A stretch of DNA of 64,000 nucleotides from Gorsachius magnificus (taxonomy: Eukaryota; Chordata; Aves; Pelecaniformes; Ardeidae). Position 1 is the first letter of the stretch. Each line of letters opens with the position of its first letter. The position numbers and the translations under genes were made by a program. Of this stretch, positions 48,084 through 60,565 are shown one piece after another. The stretch covers positions 153,037,395 to 153,101,394 of the forward strand of contig CM067082.1 of assembly GCA_034008185.1 (NCBI GenBank), in the 5' to 3' direction. The notes under the pieces were generated by a model. That model was not told the origin of the DNA. It saw only the letters and a list, made by a program, of their open reading frames with translations, and did not search any database.

Positions 48084-48121
48084 GGGTGGGTAACGCAGGG
48101 GAGGGGGGCACTGGGGTTGGG
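48084..48121 (+). other. G-quadruplex motif
   Basis: G tracts of 3, 3, 4, 6, 4 and 3 lie within 38 bp, just downstream of the CpG-rich segment at 47780-48045. Confidence 0.6.
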
Positions 48122-48197
48122 ACTCGCCCAACACAGCAGGGATGTCTATCTACTCTTTAGCTAGTCACCTCCAGTGATGAACCCATCAATCCCTTTT

Positions 48198-48221
48198 AAA
48201 AAAAAAAAAAGAAAAAAAAAA
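48198..48221. repeat. A-rich run
   Basis: Thirteen A, one G, ten A. No element is recognised upstream. Confidence 0.9.
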
Positions 48222-48638
48222 GCAAACCCACTAAATTCTTATTTGTCTGTACATCCTCCTTGGCAGCACACACGCCACTCCCAGCCCCGAAAGGCTCCAC
48301 TGCCAGCCCTGCCCCCTGCCCCTAAAACAGCCAGTGAGGGAAGAATTGCTGTTGACACGGGCTGTGTTGTAATTGGCCTTCAGGGCTGACACCTTTAATG
48401 AGATTAACAGGGGCCAGTGCATTCCAGCTCTGATTTCTTCCTTGGGCTGGGGGCAGAGTTGGGCAGGGACCCCTCCAGGACACAACACCCACTCCCACTA
48501 CATTGGGGCTTCCTCTGAGCTTCTCCCTGCGATCCCCCACCTTCTGCTGCCACTTTCCATGGGCCTGGCAGGGTCCTCTCTTTTGCACCATCAGAGATGC
48601 ATGGGACAAAGTGGGGAATGGTATGTGATCTGGGCTTG

Positions 48639-48652
48639 CCCCCCCCCCCCCC
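48639..48652. repeat. Poly-C run (14 C)
   Basis: A pure C homopolymer, rare in length for non-satellite DNA. The true length may be uncertain because such runs are error-prone in sequencing. Confidence 0.85.
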
Positions 48653-48809
48653 ATTTGGTATTTCTAGGCTAAAGTAAACTGGGGAGGTTAAGAGCAGCTC
48701 AGAAACAGCACAGGAGCAGGGATGCTGGAGAAGAGGAAGGAGAAAGGAGAAGCCCTCACTGCTCTCCCTCTGCCTGAGGAAATAATTTCGTGTGAAGTGT
48801 CACCTCAAA

Positions 48810-49130
48810 GAGTTAAATCACCCAGAATACATTGTAAAAAGACATTTTAGCCATTTCCATAGATAATGGTTAGGTCATGTCAAGATGCTGGCTTTCACGA
48901 TGCTATCAAGCCATCCATAATTTAATGTTTAAAATGCAACCTTAGCAATACAATTAATACTGGTTTATTAGCCCACAGAGGCTTCATGTAACTACTTAGA
49001 GCCATATAACACCAGCCCATCTCACAGCCCCATATAAATTCCTCCGGTAAGATAAACTTTTAGGTCTGCAGTTGCAAGCACTGAGAATCTGCAGAGCCAG
49101 CAGAAAGTAAATGGCTTTCCTGTTTGATAG
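48810..49130. promoter_or_regulatory. Candidate conserved non-coding element
   Basis: About 320 bp of AT-rich non-repetitive DNA with CCATAATTTAATGTTTAAAA, TACAATTAATACTGG and CCATATAAATTCC words and little low complexity. It looks like a long enhancer-type conserved block, unverified. Confidence 0.3.
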
Positions 49131-50214
49131 AGTATCACTTTGGAGAACACACCTCTGGCTTCTCTGCAGAGAAATGTGCTGGTGCCAAGACCTTGGAGAG
49201 GAGGCAAGTACAGGACATACCTTGCGAGCGGTACTAAATCATCTTTTCCTGCTTCCCTCTCCCTGGGTATCTCTGTCTCACACCCACACCGGCATGCATG
49301 CACACACACAGACTCTCACACATTTTCTCTCCCAGTGCAGGGAGCTGGAATGGGAATATCTGTGCATGTTGCACTGCTCTCGAATGAAAACCCTCCTGTC
49401 TGCCTGCTGGTGGGTTCCTCTTACCCAAGTATCCCAAACCAAATGCTCTGCACCCCCAGCCTTGCCATCCCAGACCCCAGTAGTTGCCTGTTATGTTAGG
49501 CAGGTTAAGTTTAGATACCTGTACCTTGAACATCCCCACTGAGCCAGCCATTCCTGCTCCCTTGACAAGCAAAGCAGAATGAGAAGCGTTTATATCGCAT
49601 TATCCATTTGCTCCGCTGGAGATATCACATTTAGGAAGAGCCAAACCCTGGACACCACTGACCAAGTCTCCACTAAGGAGCAAGGACGGCAGCCTGAGAT
49701 GCGGCCATCTGCCTAAAGGCAGCTGAATCCCACCCTCAAAATCCATTGCTGTTATTCAAGACATGTGCAGAGCACATGCATGCAGGGATATCACACTGCT
49801 GTGATGTCCTCAGCCAGGGCGACCCAGCCAGAGCGCTGACACAAAGTGCACCAGGTCGCACAGAGCATCTAACTTCTCCTGACTTGTCTCACACCACCCT
49901 TCTCTGGTGCATGCATGTGCCTCTTCTCTCCATGAGATCCTGCCCTCTGGTCCACCTAGGACCTGGCATGAGGATCCTGCAAAGGGAGGGAACAGCAGTG
50001 CTGGCCTGATGGAAAGCCCCTCCAGAAGCCACGGCAGGAGGGAGGCTGTAGGAACCGGGGAGGTCCTAGCCAGTCCAGTCCTTTTTATGGTTGGCCTTCA
50101 GCCAGTTGTGAATCTCTAAATGCTATCCCAGATAGCCCTGGCTTGGTATCTCAGTGTAACTCAGCCCAAGGCAGCCTGTTTATTTGCAAAGCCTTGATGT
50201 GAACCTGATTCTTC

Positions 50215-50320
50215 TGTCAGACACGTGCCTGCAGGGCTGCTCACCCGCGGACACGAGCGCAGAGCCCATTAGGCACATTAGCGTGGAGTCAGGTCAGACT
50301 AATTGTGCCCTGCTTCTCCT
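50215..50320. promoter_or_regulatory. Possible conserved non-coding block
   Basis: Retained CpGs (CACCCGCGGACACGAGCGC) lie beside CCCATTAGGCACATTAGCGT and CAGACTAATTGTGCCC. The mixture of CpG and TAAT words is like the other candidates. Composition only. Confidence 0.3.
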
Positions 50321-52776
50321 GGGCCCCGTGAGCCTCCCTTTGGCTTGTGCAAGCTGTGGCCATTTCATCTCCAAGGGTAAGAGGAGACTTCAGCAAGGAG
50401 AGACCTCAGCAGGATTTCCCATAGCCTTGTAGAGGCACCAGCACCGTTCAAACTTCATTTGGGGCTGCGTTGCATCAGGTGCTGCACACTGCAAAAACCT
50501 TCCCTGCCCCAAGGTGCTTCAAGACCAATACACGAAGATGGAAAACAGTAAAAGTGTTAACTGACTTTTACTGGGGGTGAACAATAGAGCGAAGGTGGCT
50601 TCATCCCCACTCAGAAAGGCTGTGGCAGAGGTGAGATTTCATGGCCCCCAGGTCTGTGCCGACATCCCCACTGAAACCACCCTGTTCTTGTGCTCATTCA
50701 CTGCAGGATCTGTCTCTGGGATTGCTTGCCTTCTCCACCAGCAGAATAAAAAGACACTTCTGGCACTGTCATCTCTGTGCGTTTCATATTCTCCACATTT
50801 TTCTCCCTTAAATCCCCATCTTCTGGAATCAGCTTTTATATTGGAAATAATTTTTGAGTTTGTCTGGCTGTGGAGAGAAGGTGGGATGTGGGAGCCTTAG
50901 AGAGGTCCAAATTCAAAGGGCAAAGAAGCATTCTTCCTTCCCCACCATATCGGCATTAATGACTCATTAAATGTCAAGGTCTTACGGTGACCCAGGACTT
51001 AGGGGTAGGCAGTTCTGAGTGCAGGGTCTCGTCGCCCGCATCTTCCACACACTCTGACATGCAAAGACACTAGAGTAAAGGAGAAGAAGATATTTTACAA
51101 TTGCAGTGATGGAGACACCCATTAAAAAGTAAACGGGAACCCTGCCCCCAAATTTCCTAAGGTTAGGGACAGCCTTTCTTATTATCCCAGCCTACACTTC
51201 CTGTGCATTTTAATTATTTTCTCCACACTAATGCAAACACACACAGTGAAGATAGACAAAGCATCCCAAATCAGTTTAATGAATGTCCTCATCTGAGAGG
51301 ATTGTCTTTGTAATGACTGAGAGGGATGAGAAATATAACCCTCTAGCCTAGCTCCCCAAGAAGCAGCAGAGCCCCAAAGATATGAAAAAATGGAGCAATT
51401 CATCAGAAGCAGCAGGAGAGAAAAGATAATTAGAGCTGGAGATGCAAAGAATGAAAAGCTGAGTATGGAGGGCACTTTAGGGAGAAAAAGGAGGGGAGCT
51501 GGAAGAGCCACAAGCCTAAATCTGTTGTGGGACCCGTGAGACTCACTAAACACCTGCACGAGAAGGAGAGAGCTTGTGCCTCCTGCATGCTGACAAAAAA
51601 AAGGCTTCGGGGGAAACACACCTTTCTCATTTACAGGTTTTGTTCCTGGAAGAACTCTTCTTTCATTTCTTCCCTCGCTCCATCTTCCCTTCCGTTTTTT
51701 CTGCCTGCAAGCAGGGGCTGTCGCTGGCTGCAACGAGGGTCTGCAGAGATGCTGGTTGTGCATGTTTGCCCTCCATCTCCCCTGTCCTCTCGCTGCCTCT
51801 GCTCCCCCTCGGCGCCGGCAGCACCTTCCTCACCAGAGCAGGGAGGTGAATTGGGTTAGGATGGCCCCACGCTGGGGCCAGCTCTGATCCTGGCACGATG
51901 CTGGGCATCCTCCACACCATCCACAGTTGGACTGGGCCACGATGCCCTGTTGGCTGCAGGATCTGCCCATCACGTAGGGCAAGAGTAAAAAACCATCCCT
52001 GTGCTTGCTACAGGATTGATCCCTGCTCGATGTCGAAATCAGGGAACGGAAAGGACAGAGGAAAACATAAACCAGTCCATGCTAACCTAGCAGTCACGGT
52101 GCTGCCCCTGCAAGGAGCAGCAAAGCCCCAGCACCCTTTGAGCCACTGCACAACCAACCAAGCAGGTCCTGCCCTGGAGCACTCACAGTCTGAAAAGCCA
52201 AAGGAGTCAGGGCGATAACCTTTTTTCCCCTTGTTTCTCCCAACAGAGACTTTAGGCAGTTTTGTTGCACAGAAATCTGAGGGCTCCTGTAGGTGGGATC
52301 AGCATCCAGCCCTCTGCCTGTGGGTAGCATGAACGTGGTTTATTGGGCTGATTACACTCACTCTGTGCAGTAGTTTGCTGGATGATTTTTTTTCCCTTGT
52401 CTGCTTTAAGCCTGTAGAACCTTTAAACACCAGAGCAGTAAATAACAGAGAGAATTGGACAGTGCCAAGCAGGCTTCCAGTTTTTACATACTGCTAATGC
52501 AGACGTGAATTCAGATCTTCACATAATATAAATGGGCTAAAGCTGCCTGGATGTGGCTGTTGTAGGTCTCGCTCCTCGCAGGCAGCAGAACATCCTCCGT
52601 TCAGGCAGGAGCAGACATGCAAGGGCGAACCTGCTGTCCCCAGCAAACCCACCACCCATCATTCTTTCTTCCTCACGTATTAGGGGGGGGTCAATGTTTC
52701 CCCAGAGGCACGTGAACCAATATCAGAACAATTCCCAAAATCAAGAGTAAGGGCCAGATTTCAAGGACCAGGCAGG

Positions 52777-52794
52777 ACCACCACCACCACCACC
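52777..52794. repeat. (ACC)n trinucleotide run
   Basis: Six ACC units. Confidence 0.85.
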
Positions 52795-53462
52795 TGGGCA
52801 TTCCTGTACTTTTGATGCTCTTGTCATTCACTTGGCTCTCTGCAATGCCAAACCAAAGGGATAACAGCAAGAGAGCTGAGCTGGGTGCCTGTCCTCTTCC
52901 TTGTCCCTCTTTAGCCTGTGGAGGTGTCAGGTGAAATGTCTTCGAAATAGGTGCCCTGAAATGCTCCTATACATGGTAAAAGAGGAATGTGCTCTTGGTG
53001 GAAAGCAGGAGTCCAGATTTGCATGGATAGGGCTGGGATATTAGAAGGGCTTAGAAACAGGATTTCTGCAGCATAAATCCTCTCTATATTTTCGCTGCCA
53101 TCAGAGTGTACGATATTCAGGTGCTGGCTGCACAGGTCCTGGGCTAGTAGAGAGCAATATATTATTAGCAACCAGGGGAAAAGCAAGCAGAAAGGTTTGG
53201 CAGTGGCCAGCTGGCCATTTAGCATGCAGAACTGGCTAATCCATCAACACGAATGATAAATCAGTGCACCAACTATCTCTTGTCATGGAGGAACTACAGT
53301 TATTGTAGTAGGATATAGTTAAGGGAAGCCAGACTTTACTTTTCCCACTGCTCCGGGACTACTTACATTTATATTGCCAATTGCCTCTATCCCACTATAT
53401 AGTGAGAGCAGGATTTCAGGCAGAGAGTTCGATTCCCTTGTATTTAAACCCAGACAAACTGA

Positions 53463-53487
53463 CTTGCATGGGAAATATCCATGCAAG
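53463..53487. repeat. Short perfect inverted repeat
   Basis: CTTGCATGG and CCATGCAAG are 9-bp perfect arms around GAAATAT. There is no gene upstream to terminate. The arms contain partial octamer words (TTGCAT and ATGCAA). Confidence 0.6.
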
Positions 53488-56400
53488 AGGAAAATATTCC
53501 CCAATGTAGGCTTTCAAACCATTCCCCGTGCTGGTTTCTTTTCTTCTGCCTCACTTTGCTCTGAATCCACAGCTGCAGAGTTTCAGATTTTTCACTGTGA
53601 ATCCACAGCAAAGTAGTGTCCAGTTCTTCTTTCTAGAAGGGACTTAATTTCTCAGTGTCCAAGCTCTTTTAACACGTGGTTTAACATTAATGGAAACACA
53701 CTAAGTGGCATTAGGAAGTGGAGCAAGGGAACTGCTCTGCCAGATTGTATCACTAATTGCTTTGCTGCTGGTTCTGTGCTTCCTATTCCTGTGACATCCC
53801 TTTGAAGTCAGAGTGGGATGCTCTGACATATCTGGTCCATCAGGGAGCACTGAAAGGTTACTGCTTCCTAGCTAAGTAAGAACAGAGGAATGGTTAATTC
53901 TCTTTGTCTGGGATCCATCACACAGCAGAGGTCAGTGCCACATATTGGAGAGGACGCTAAACTGGATGCATGATGGGAATTGGTAGCTACAGGATGCTGT
54001 ACATTCTTTCAAAACCTCTGGAGTAGAAGTGGACATGGGAAAAAAAAAAAGACCAGATTTGCTGTCACTCCCAGGGACGTGGTTGAGAATGCTTGATGGG
54101 AGACGTACATATGGACTTGCAGGTGCAGCTTAGCCATGCTTTGCACAGGATCCTGACGAGCACTTGCTGGATAGTGTGCTTGATGCAACTAGATTTTTCA
54201 CTTTGCACCAGCCATCTGTCTCCACGGCTGCACTGAAGCATCCTACAGATAGCGTGCTACAGGGCTACAGTATGATCCTGTCGCAGTCACGCTGCCGAAA
54301 AACCTCTCGTAACATCTCCTTTGATAGATTTGCACTTCGCACATAAGGACACGGTGCAAACAGACCAAAAAATGCTTTACACAGGGGAACAGTAGCTGAA
54401 AGAAAGTATCAGGCTAATTTCTCTTGTTTCTGAGGTGGGTTTTACAATCCGTATGATACATCCTGGTATCAGGGAAAGGTGGCTAGGGGGATGATTTGAA
54501 ATTTTTTGGTTATATCCACACTCTACTCCAGGGCACACAGTCTGTGCACGTCTAAAACTCACTTCCCTAAGCAGGTTGTCATACAGCTGCTTTTATTTAA
54601 AATCCCATCCCCGAGCAGGACAACTGTTGGAGGAAATCCAAAAGGTTCGGGCACTTGGTTCAAGTCCATGTGGGTGTCGTGTGGTCTGGATGTGCACTTA
54701 CAGTTAGCCTGGGCTTTTACACATCCTGGTTTTAGCTGGCTTGGAAATGCCCCAGAAATGACAGAGACACTCAGCTCTGCTAACGCAAGTCCACAGCTAC
54801 CCGCTGTAATATAGATGTAGCCACGGAGAAGCAAACGATGGAACTCAGATGAAGTAAAATGCAACACAAAAAGGACTTAATTGCTGATTAGAAAGAGGTG
54901 TGGTATATTCTTCACCACCTAGTCATTAAATTAAGATCGGTCATCCTGCCAGGAGCAGAGTCCCATTCAGCCACAAGCTATTGGTAGCGATGGAGGACTT
55001 GGCACCAATGCAGCTTCTGGCCTCCTCTGTGCAAGAGATCAAACACGACTGCTGCAACTGGCCATTTGGATCCACTTTCCTGCTGTGCAGCTGGCACCAA
55101 ATTGTTTGGGAATGAGCTTCAGTCAGATTTTTGTGACAGTTGTTCCCTTTTTTTTTTTTCCCCTCTGGAAAAGGTTCTCGCTTTGTGTTTATCCTCCTGG
55201 CTCGTACCAGGAGCAGCTGGGGTGACATGGGGAAGGTTGGTGGAGTTCCCCACAAAGCACAAAACCTCTCTTCCAGGATCCTCAAGGTCTGTATGGTTGA
55301 GAACAAAACTCTGAGTTCAAGGAGAGTGCTTCCACACAGCAGCAAGTTCTCAATACAAATCAGTAATTTCCCTCCCGCGTTAAAAGAAAAACAAATCAAA
55401 AAGAAAAAAAAAAGCACCATGAGATCTTGCCTCTTCAGTTTGATGGGAATGTCTCACCACTTTTTTCCCTGGCTGGTGGAGCAGCAGAGCACCAGCATTA
55501 GGGTAAAGAGCCTGAAACACAGCCATGTGGTCGGGGAATGCACAAGATACAGAGAGAGGAAGACGAGCACAAAGCCATCAGGCAACAGAAAATGAAACCA
55601 GCTGGCTGCGCCTCTCAGCTGGCGTGGAGCCAGCCCAGCCACCCACGCTCAGGAGGCATTCGCATGTGGTGGAGACCACGGCAAGGTGAAGGATGTGCCA
55701 AGGTTGGATTCGCCAGATCATTTCCCCAAAGAGCAGCCAAAGACCATCAGTGCCAGCGTCAGGGTTCCCTACCATCACGCAAGAACACTGCTGACGTGAA
55801 AGCCCGTGCCCAGCGGCACACTGCAGCTTTGCAGGGTGGCTGCATAAGCCTCGGGAAGTATGAAATGGTACTTGCTCGAGGACACCGATGGCAGATGTCC
55901 CAGGTATTTTAGAGCAAACCTACAGCTGGGATCCTTTCCTGGCTGCAGCAGGGAGAAGAGACAGGGTAAGTCAGCAAGTTCAAATGTCTTTGGCTGGTTT
56001 AAATGAGCAGCGCTCCACTGACTTCAATTAATTTTGGATTATGTCTATCCCCTGAAGAGCCTGTGCCTGTGACAGGACTGAACCCTTCCCCAAATGGGAC
56101 TTTAGTCATTCAGCTCAATAGAAGGGTTGGACTCGCCTCTACTGAGGGATGAGGCAAGGACCTATGCAGTGGGTTTAGGATGCATATGCAAACACACGCA
56201 TGCATACACTCACACACAATATTTACCTAAGAATCACGAACCTCCTTTTGGAAACACTGAGGGAATTTGATGAGGCTCAAAATACTACAGTTTTATAGAA
56301 AGGACTCTAAAATTGTGCATACAATTTACTAGAGGTTGATATCCTTTCTGTGGGATTTGAGGAAGCACCTTGTGAGCTTTAGGAGAGTCATGTCCCGACC

Positions 56401-56819
56401 GTGGCATTCTGTAGCTTGGTTTGAAAATGCTACACTAAGTTTTCTAATCCCAAATAAATCTGGTATGTTTTTTTGCTTAATTGTCTAGAAGGATTCATTA
56501 TTAAAGTCCCCAGTGAACCACATACAACCTGCACTTTTTAATACTCCTATCAATGTGCACATCGATCTGTTCTCTCCCAGCCAGCAGAGCTGGTACTGCC
56601 TTGCACACCACCACATTGTTCAGACTGGTTTTCACACTGCAGAAATACTGTTTCTAATTTCCCACTAGACACTTTGGAGTCCAAAATCTCTCCCGCAGCC
56701 TGATCCTGCCGGGCGCTACAAGGGTGGCTGGAGCACCTCAGCATCTTGCAGGAGATGCCATGTGAGAGCGGGGTCCTAGCACCCCCAGCGCGAGGAAGAT
56801 CTGCTGACCTGATTCACCA

Positions 56820-57075
56820 CCCTGATTTGCATGTGCGGTGTTAAGGGAAAAACGCTGTGTCCTATTAAATTAACAAACTAGCACATTCCGTCAGCCTGTT
56901 CTCATGCCCTCGAGGCATCCTCTGGAGGTTTCCGCGACATGCCAATGAAACATTCAAACTACAAGACAGCCCAGTCACTTCCCATCCATTTTTTATGGTA
57001 CCATGGAAACAAAGAGTGCCTGGCAATTCCTTCTTTAAGCTTTCAATAAATCACTCCACAACTGTAAGAGGTACG
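56820..57075. promoter_or_regulatory. Candidate conserved non-coding element
   Basis: It contains a POU octamer ATTTGCAT (56825-56832), TATTAAATTAACAAAC, a CpG group (TTTCCGCGACATGCC) and the 10-bp palindrome ATGGTACCAT (56995-57004). It is non-repetitive throughout. One of the better enhancer candidates on motif content, but conservation is untested. Confidence 0.35.
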
Positions 57076-58879
57076 TGCCTTCAATGCCCCTGCGTTTCAC
57101 TTGGCTTCCCTGGGCTAAGCAGGCTTCTGCCCCCTTTTGCCATCTATCCCCTACCCTCTGTCACCTTGTGGCCTCTGCTCCCCAAATAGCCAAAAGGGTT
57201 TGCGAGCAGACTGGCTTATTTCAGGATTTTTGTTTGCCAACATTGCTTGGCTCTGCATTTCTGGAAGGCATCCTGTACATGTGCTGGGCTGATGCGAAGC
57301 CAGAGCCTTAGATGGGAAGATGATTTTGCAACAACTTCGCCAGCCAGAGCGGAGACTGAGGGCAATGGGACAGACTCAGAGACTCCACTGCTGCAAAAGT
57401 CACCTTTTGTCCTGCCTCTGGCAATGCTTCTTCACCCACTTCTGGGCTTTGATGTGTCCATCAGAGCAGACTTTTCCCTTTTCCCACTCCTCTCCTCTCA
57501 CAGTCAATGTCTGCCTACATGTCTGTGTGCAACTTTTTCCCTTCTGCTCCAACTACTGCCTTCCTGCAGAGGTCAGGGATGCATGGGAGTCCCCTGGGCT
57601 TGTATTTGTTGTAGGTGCTGACATGTGAGCTGCCATGGCATCTGTCCTGGAAGAGAATGAGACCCTTGGCTTTCCACACACCACAACAGGGAGCAGCTGG
57701 ACGATTTCTGCTCAGGGCTCAGGAGTCAACAACTTGTGTGTTGGGCCCAGCTAAAGTCTGACCACCCTCCATCCCAGGGCTTCATTACCTGGGCTGTCTC
57801 TGGGCCATTTGCAAGAAAAGTTTCCAATGGAAAACTCAGAAAAAGGAAACAGAGATCAAAGAGAAAAGCCAGACCTATGCTTTTCTATCCCTCCTGGCCT
57901 CACGGGAGAGCTGAAATCTCCGGCTCCCTGCACCCAATGGGCTAGGAAACCTCCTCAGGCCATATTCAAGGTCATTGCCTGAATATTAAGCCAGTTGCTT
58001 GACTGGCTCCAAATTGCAACAGCAGCATCTGAAAGCCAGAGTTGGACCAGGTGTCTCTAAGGGAGAAAACTGGAGGTGGAAGAGGACTGTGGCTTCACCA
58101 ATACGTACTGCAGTTCAGGCAGAAAGTTGCCCGTGACTTTAGCATTAGGTTCTCCTGCTGATGCCTGGAGGAGGGGAATGTGTATGCAGAGCTGCTGGGT
58201 GGGTTTATCCTGGTCTGTGCTTAATTCCCTACTTTTTAGGGTTCTTTAGAGCCAGGTCCTCAGGTTGGACCACGGTCAAGAGATGAATGGGACCTTCGGT
58301 TTGAAGCCAAATCTGTTGGAAAGCATTGCTAAAACATGTCTGTGTGTATAGATGCTCAGCTAGACTGTCTGGCTACTGCCCAGCTCTGATCAGCTCTCAC
58401 CTTGCTGGAAATTGCTGAGTATTGGTGGCATACAAAGCAGTAGAAGTCAAAGGCAGAAAAAAACCCATCCCAAACCTCCTTTTGATTTCAGAGGGCTTTA
58501 GATAAGGGCCTTCATTTTTTCACTTCAGCAGTCACTGAGTGTGGAACCGCATCCCACAAACCTGAACGGGCATGGGGAAGGGTGTGGGTGTTGTGTGAGG
58601 CTGTCCTGGCCTCTGGGGCAGCCACGCTCCCAGAAAGCAGGGGTCAAAATGAACATTAAGTTAAGAAGCTCCTGAAGCAGTGGGCAGAGAACGTTGCCAT
58701 TGCAGCAGCTCTGGCTGCGATGATCCTACCAAATAAAACATCTCCAAGCTGCAGGTCTCGTGTCCCCATGCTGTAATCCCACCAGCTCCAATGGATGTAT
58801 CCTATGAGACCAAGACTGGGATGTTGGTGGCTCTGCATTAACCCCTTTGCTCCTAGAAGCTGTCGTGCCTGTGCACATT

Positions 58880-59180
58880 TCTGTCCTGACTTAAATTAAC
58901 ATCCCATTAAATTGCTCTCATCAATAAATTGCCAGAATCTGCCTGGGCGCCCTTGGCAAGGTGGGATTTGTGCCTTTGCCAGATGGGCCTGGCACATCCA
59001 ACACAGTGAGCTGCTCATGGGCACTGTCTTTATTAAACATTAATGGCTTCAGCTTCTCTCCAACAGCTAATAATAAAAGGGATCATTTAAGTTTATTCTG
59101 ACATGAATTAAGAGATTTATATTCATTGGGAAGCTGCTCAGTGGCATTTCTTAAACGCTTAAGGCCTGTCTGCCAGCCAG
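58880..59180. promoter_or_regulatory. Candidate conserved non-coding element
   Basis: AT-rich halves (CTTAAATTAACATCCCATTA and AAACATTAATGGCTTCAGC) flank a middle part with CTTGGCAAGG and TTTGCCAGATGGGCCTGGCA, which carry NFI-type TTGGC/GCCA half-sites. Non-repetitive, with no open frame of note. Untested. Confidence 0.35.
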
Positions 59181-60089
59181 AAGATGCACTGCTTGTAACT
59201 TTAAAGCACTGGTAGGGATGGTGTTTTGGCAGGGTTGCGCTCACTTGCCATGACCAACTGGTCCCGACTCCCTACCAGCATGGCTGCCCCTGGCTAGGCT
59301 CCTTCTCCAAGTTGTGGGCACAGGGTTTGGGGACAGCCCTCCCTGTCACAGCCAGCTTGCTCTGCTCCCGCATATCGTCAATCCTCCGGGCAGGTCCATG
59401 GCTACTTCAAATTGTCTCTCTCCTAACCTGGAACAAAATGGACTTTTCAATGAAAAATGTCCACATGCAACCAAAAATAGTTTGTTTTTCATTAATTTGG
59501 TTAATGGCTTGCAAGAATGGGTTGGCTTGCTTGACATTTTACTTTGCTGTGGTTACAGGGGAAGAAAAAGTTCTGCTTCCGTCAGAAATATTCATAATAT
59601 GGGGGAAAAAGAACCCAAAAAACACTTGTTAAGCATCTCTGGATTAGAGATCCCAGAGGGTTCGGGAAAGGGATTGTGCAGCAGCAAAGCCAGGCTCCAT
59701 CACACCCCAACCCACCTGCATGCTGCTCGCCCCACCACCCTGAGCTGGCAGCTTATCTGCTGCCCAAAAGGTCTGTTTGCTTTGGCATGCACTCACCTGC
59801 GCATTCGAAAAATGGTCTCCCCATGCTGAGATTTGGTGAGGAAAGGACCGTTTTAGGACATTAAGCCACATGCTGCATCCTCATAGCCCCCTCCAGGTTT
59901 CCTCGCCCCTGCCCCTTGCAGACCAAGCGAAGAGCAGCGTGCGACCCCCTGCACCTGCTTACGGTCCTTGCTACCCAGGAGGGTTATTTCAGGGCTTCCC
60001 ATCACGGGCTTCAGTGTCCTCTTCCCCTTTTGTAGTTTCAAAAGAAAACATCTGTGAAGGGCTCGTCACAACAAACCCCTACCAGCGTC

Positions 60090-60375
60090 TGATCTCTTAC
60101 GATAACATGCTCTAATGAGGTTACAGCTCTCCGCCCGCCTTGCAAACATTTCGGAGTTGCTCGGGCTGAATGAGACGGGAGGTAATTAGAGTGACATGCT
60201 TTCGTGCACAGGGAGAATAAAGTAACACAGATTTTCTGAATGGACAAGAGCAGTTTGGCCTCAGCTGAGTGAAATAAGCAGGCAGTGATCTAATTCACTT
60301 TACTGTTAATAGATTGTTATCTGCGGAGCCCTAGTGCAAACACGATAAGCTGCAAAGAAATACAGATAAAAGCCA
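60090..60375. promoter_or_regulatory. Candidate enhancer with GATA and homeodomain sites
   Basis: GATA-type words at GATAAC (60101-60106), TTATCT (60317-60322), GATAAG (60344-60349) and AGATAA (60364-60369), the last three within 53 bp. TAATTA lies at 60183-60188. Retained CpGs sit in the middle (TCCGCCCGCC, TTTCGGAG, GCTCGGGC). It is non-repetitive. GATA factors recognise WGATAR, so the three-site cluster is plausible for a bound element, but function is inferred. Confidence 0.4.
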
Positions 60376-60474
60376 GAGCTCCAAGTGTGGCAGAGATACA
60401 CATTCATCCCAGCACTGGGCTCTCTGGCCTCTGCCCAGCTCCGGTTTCTGCTCGCCCCTGGAGCTGGCTGGGGT

Positions 60475-60565
60475 GATAACACTTGAATTGGGCTGTGCAA
60501 TCAAATTGCTTCGCAAATTGCAGGATAGTTTGGCTCCAGCATCAGGCTGGGAATTCATTAGTTTG
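60475..60565. promoter_or_regulatory. Possible conserved non-coding block
   Basis: TGCAATCAAATTGCTTCGCA, AAATTGCAGG and GAATTCATTAGTTTGCC lie in non-repetitive DNA about 100 bp from the GATA-rich block. They may be part of the same element. Confidence 0.25.
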
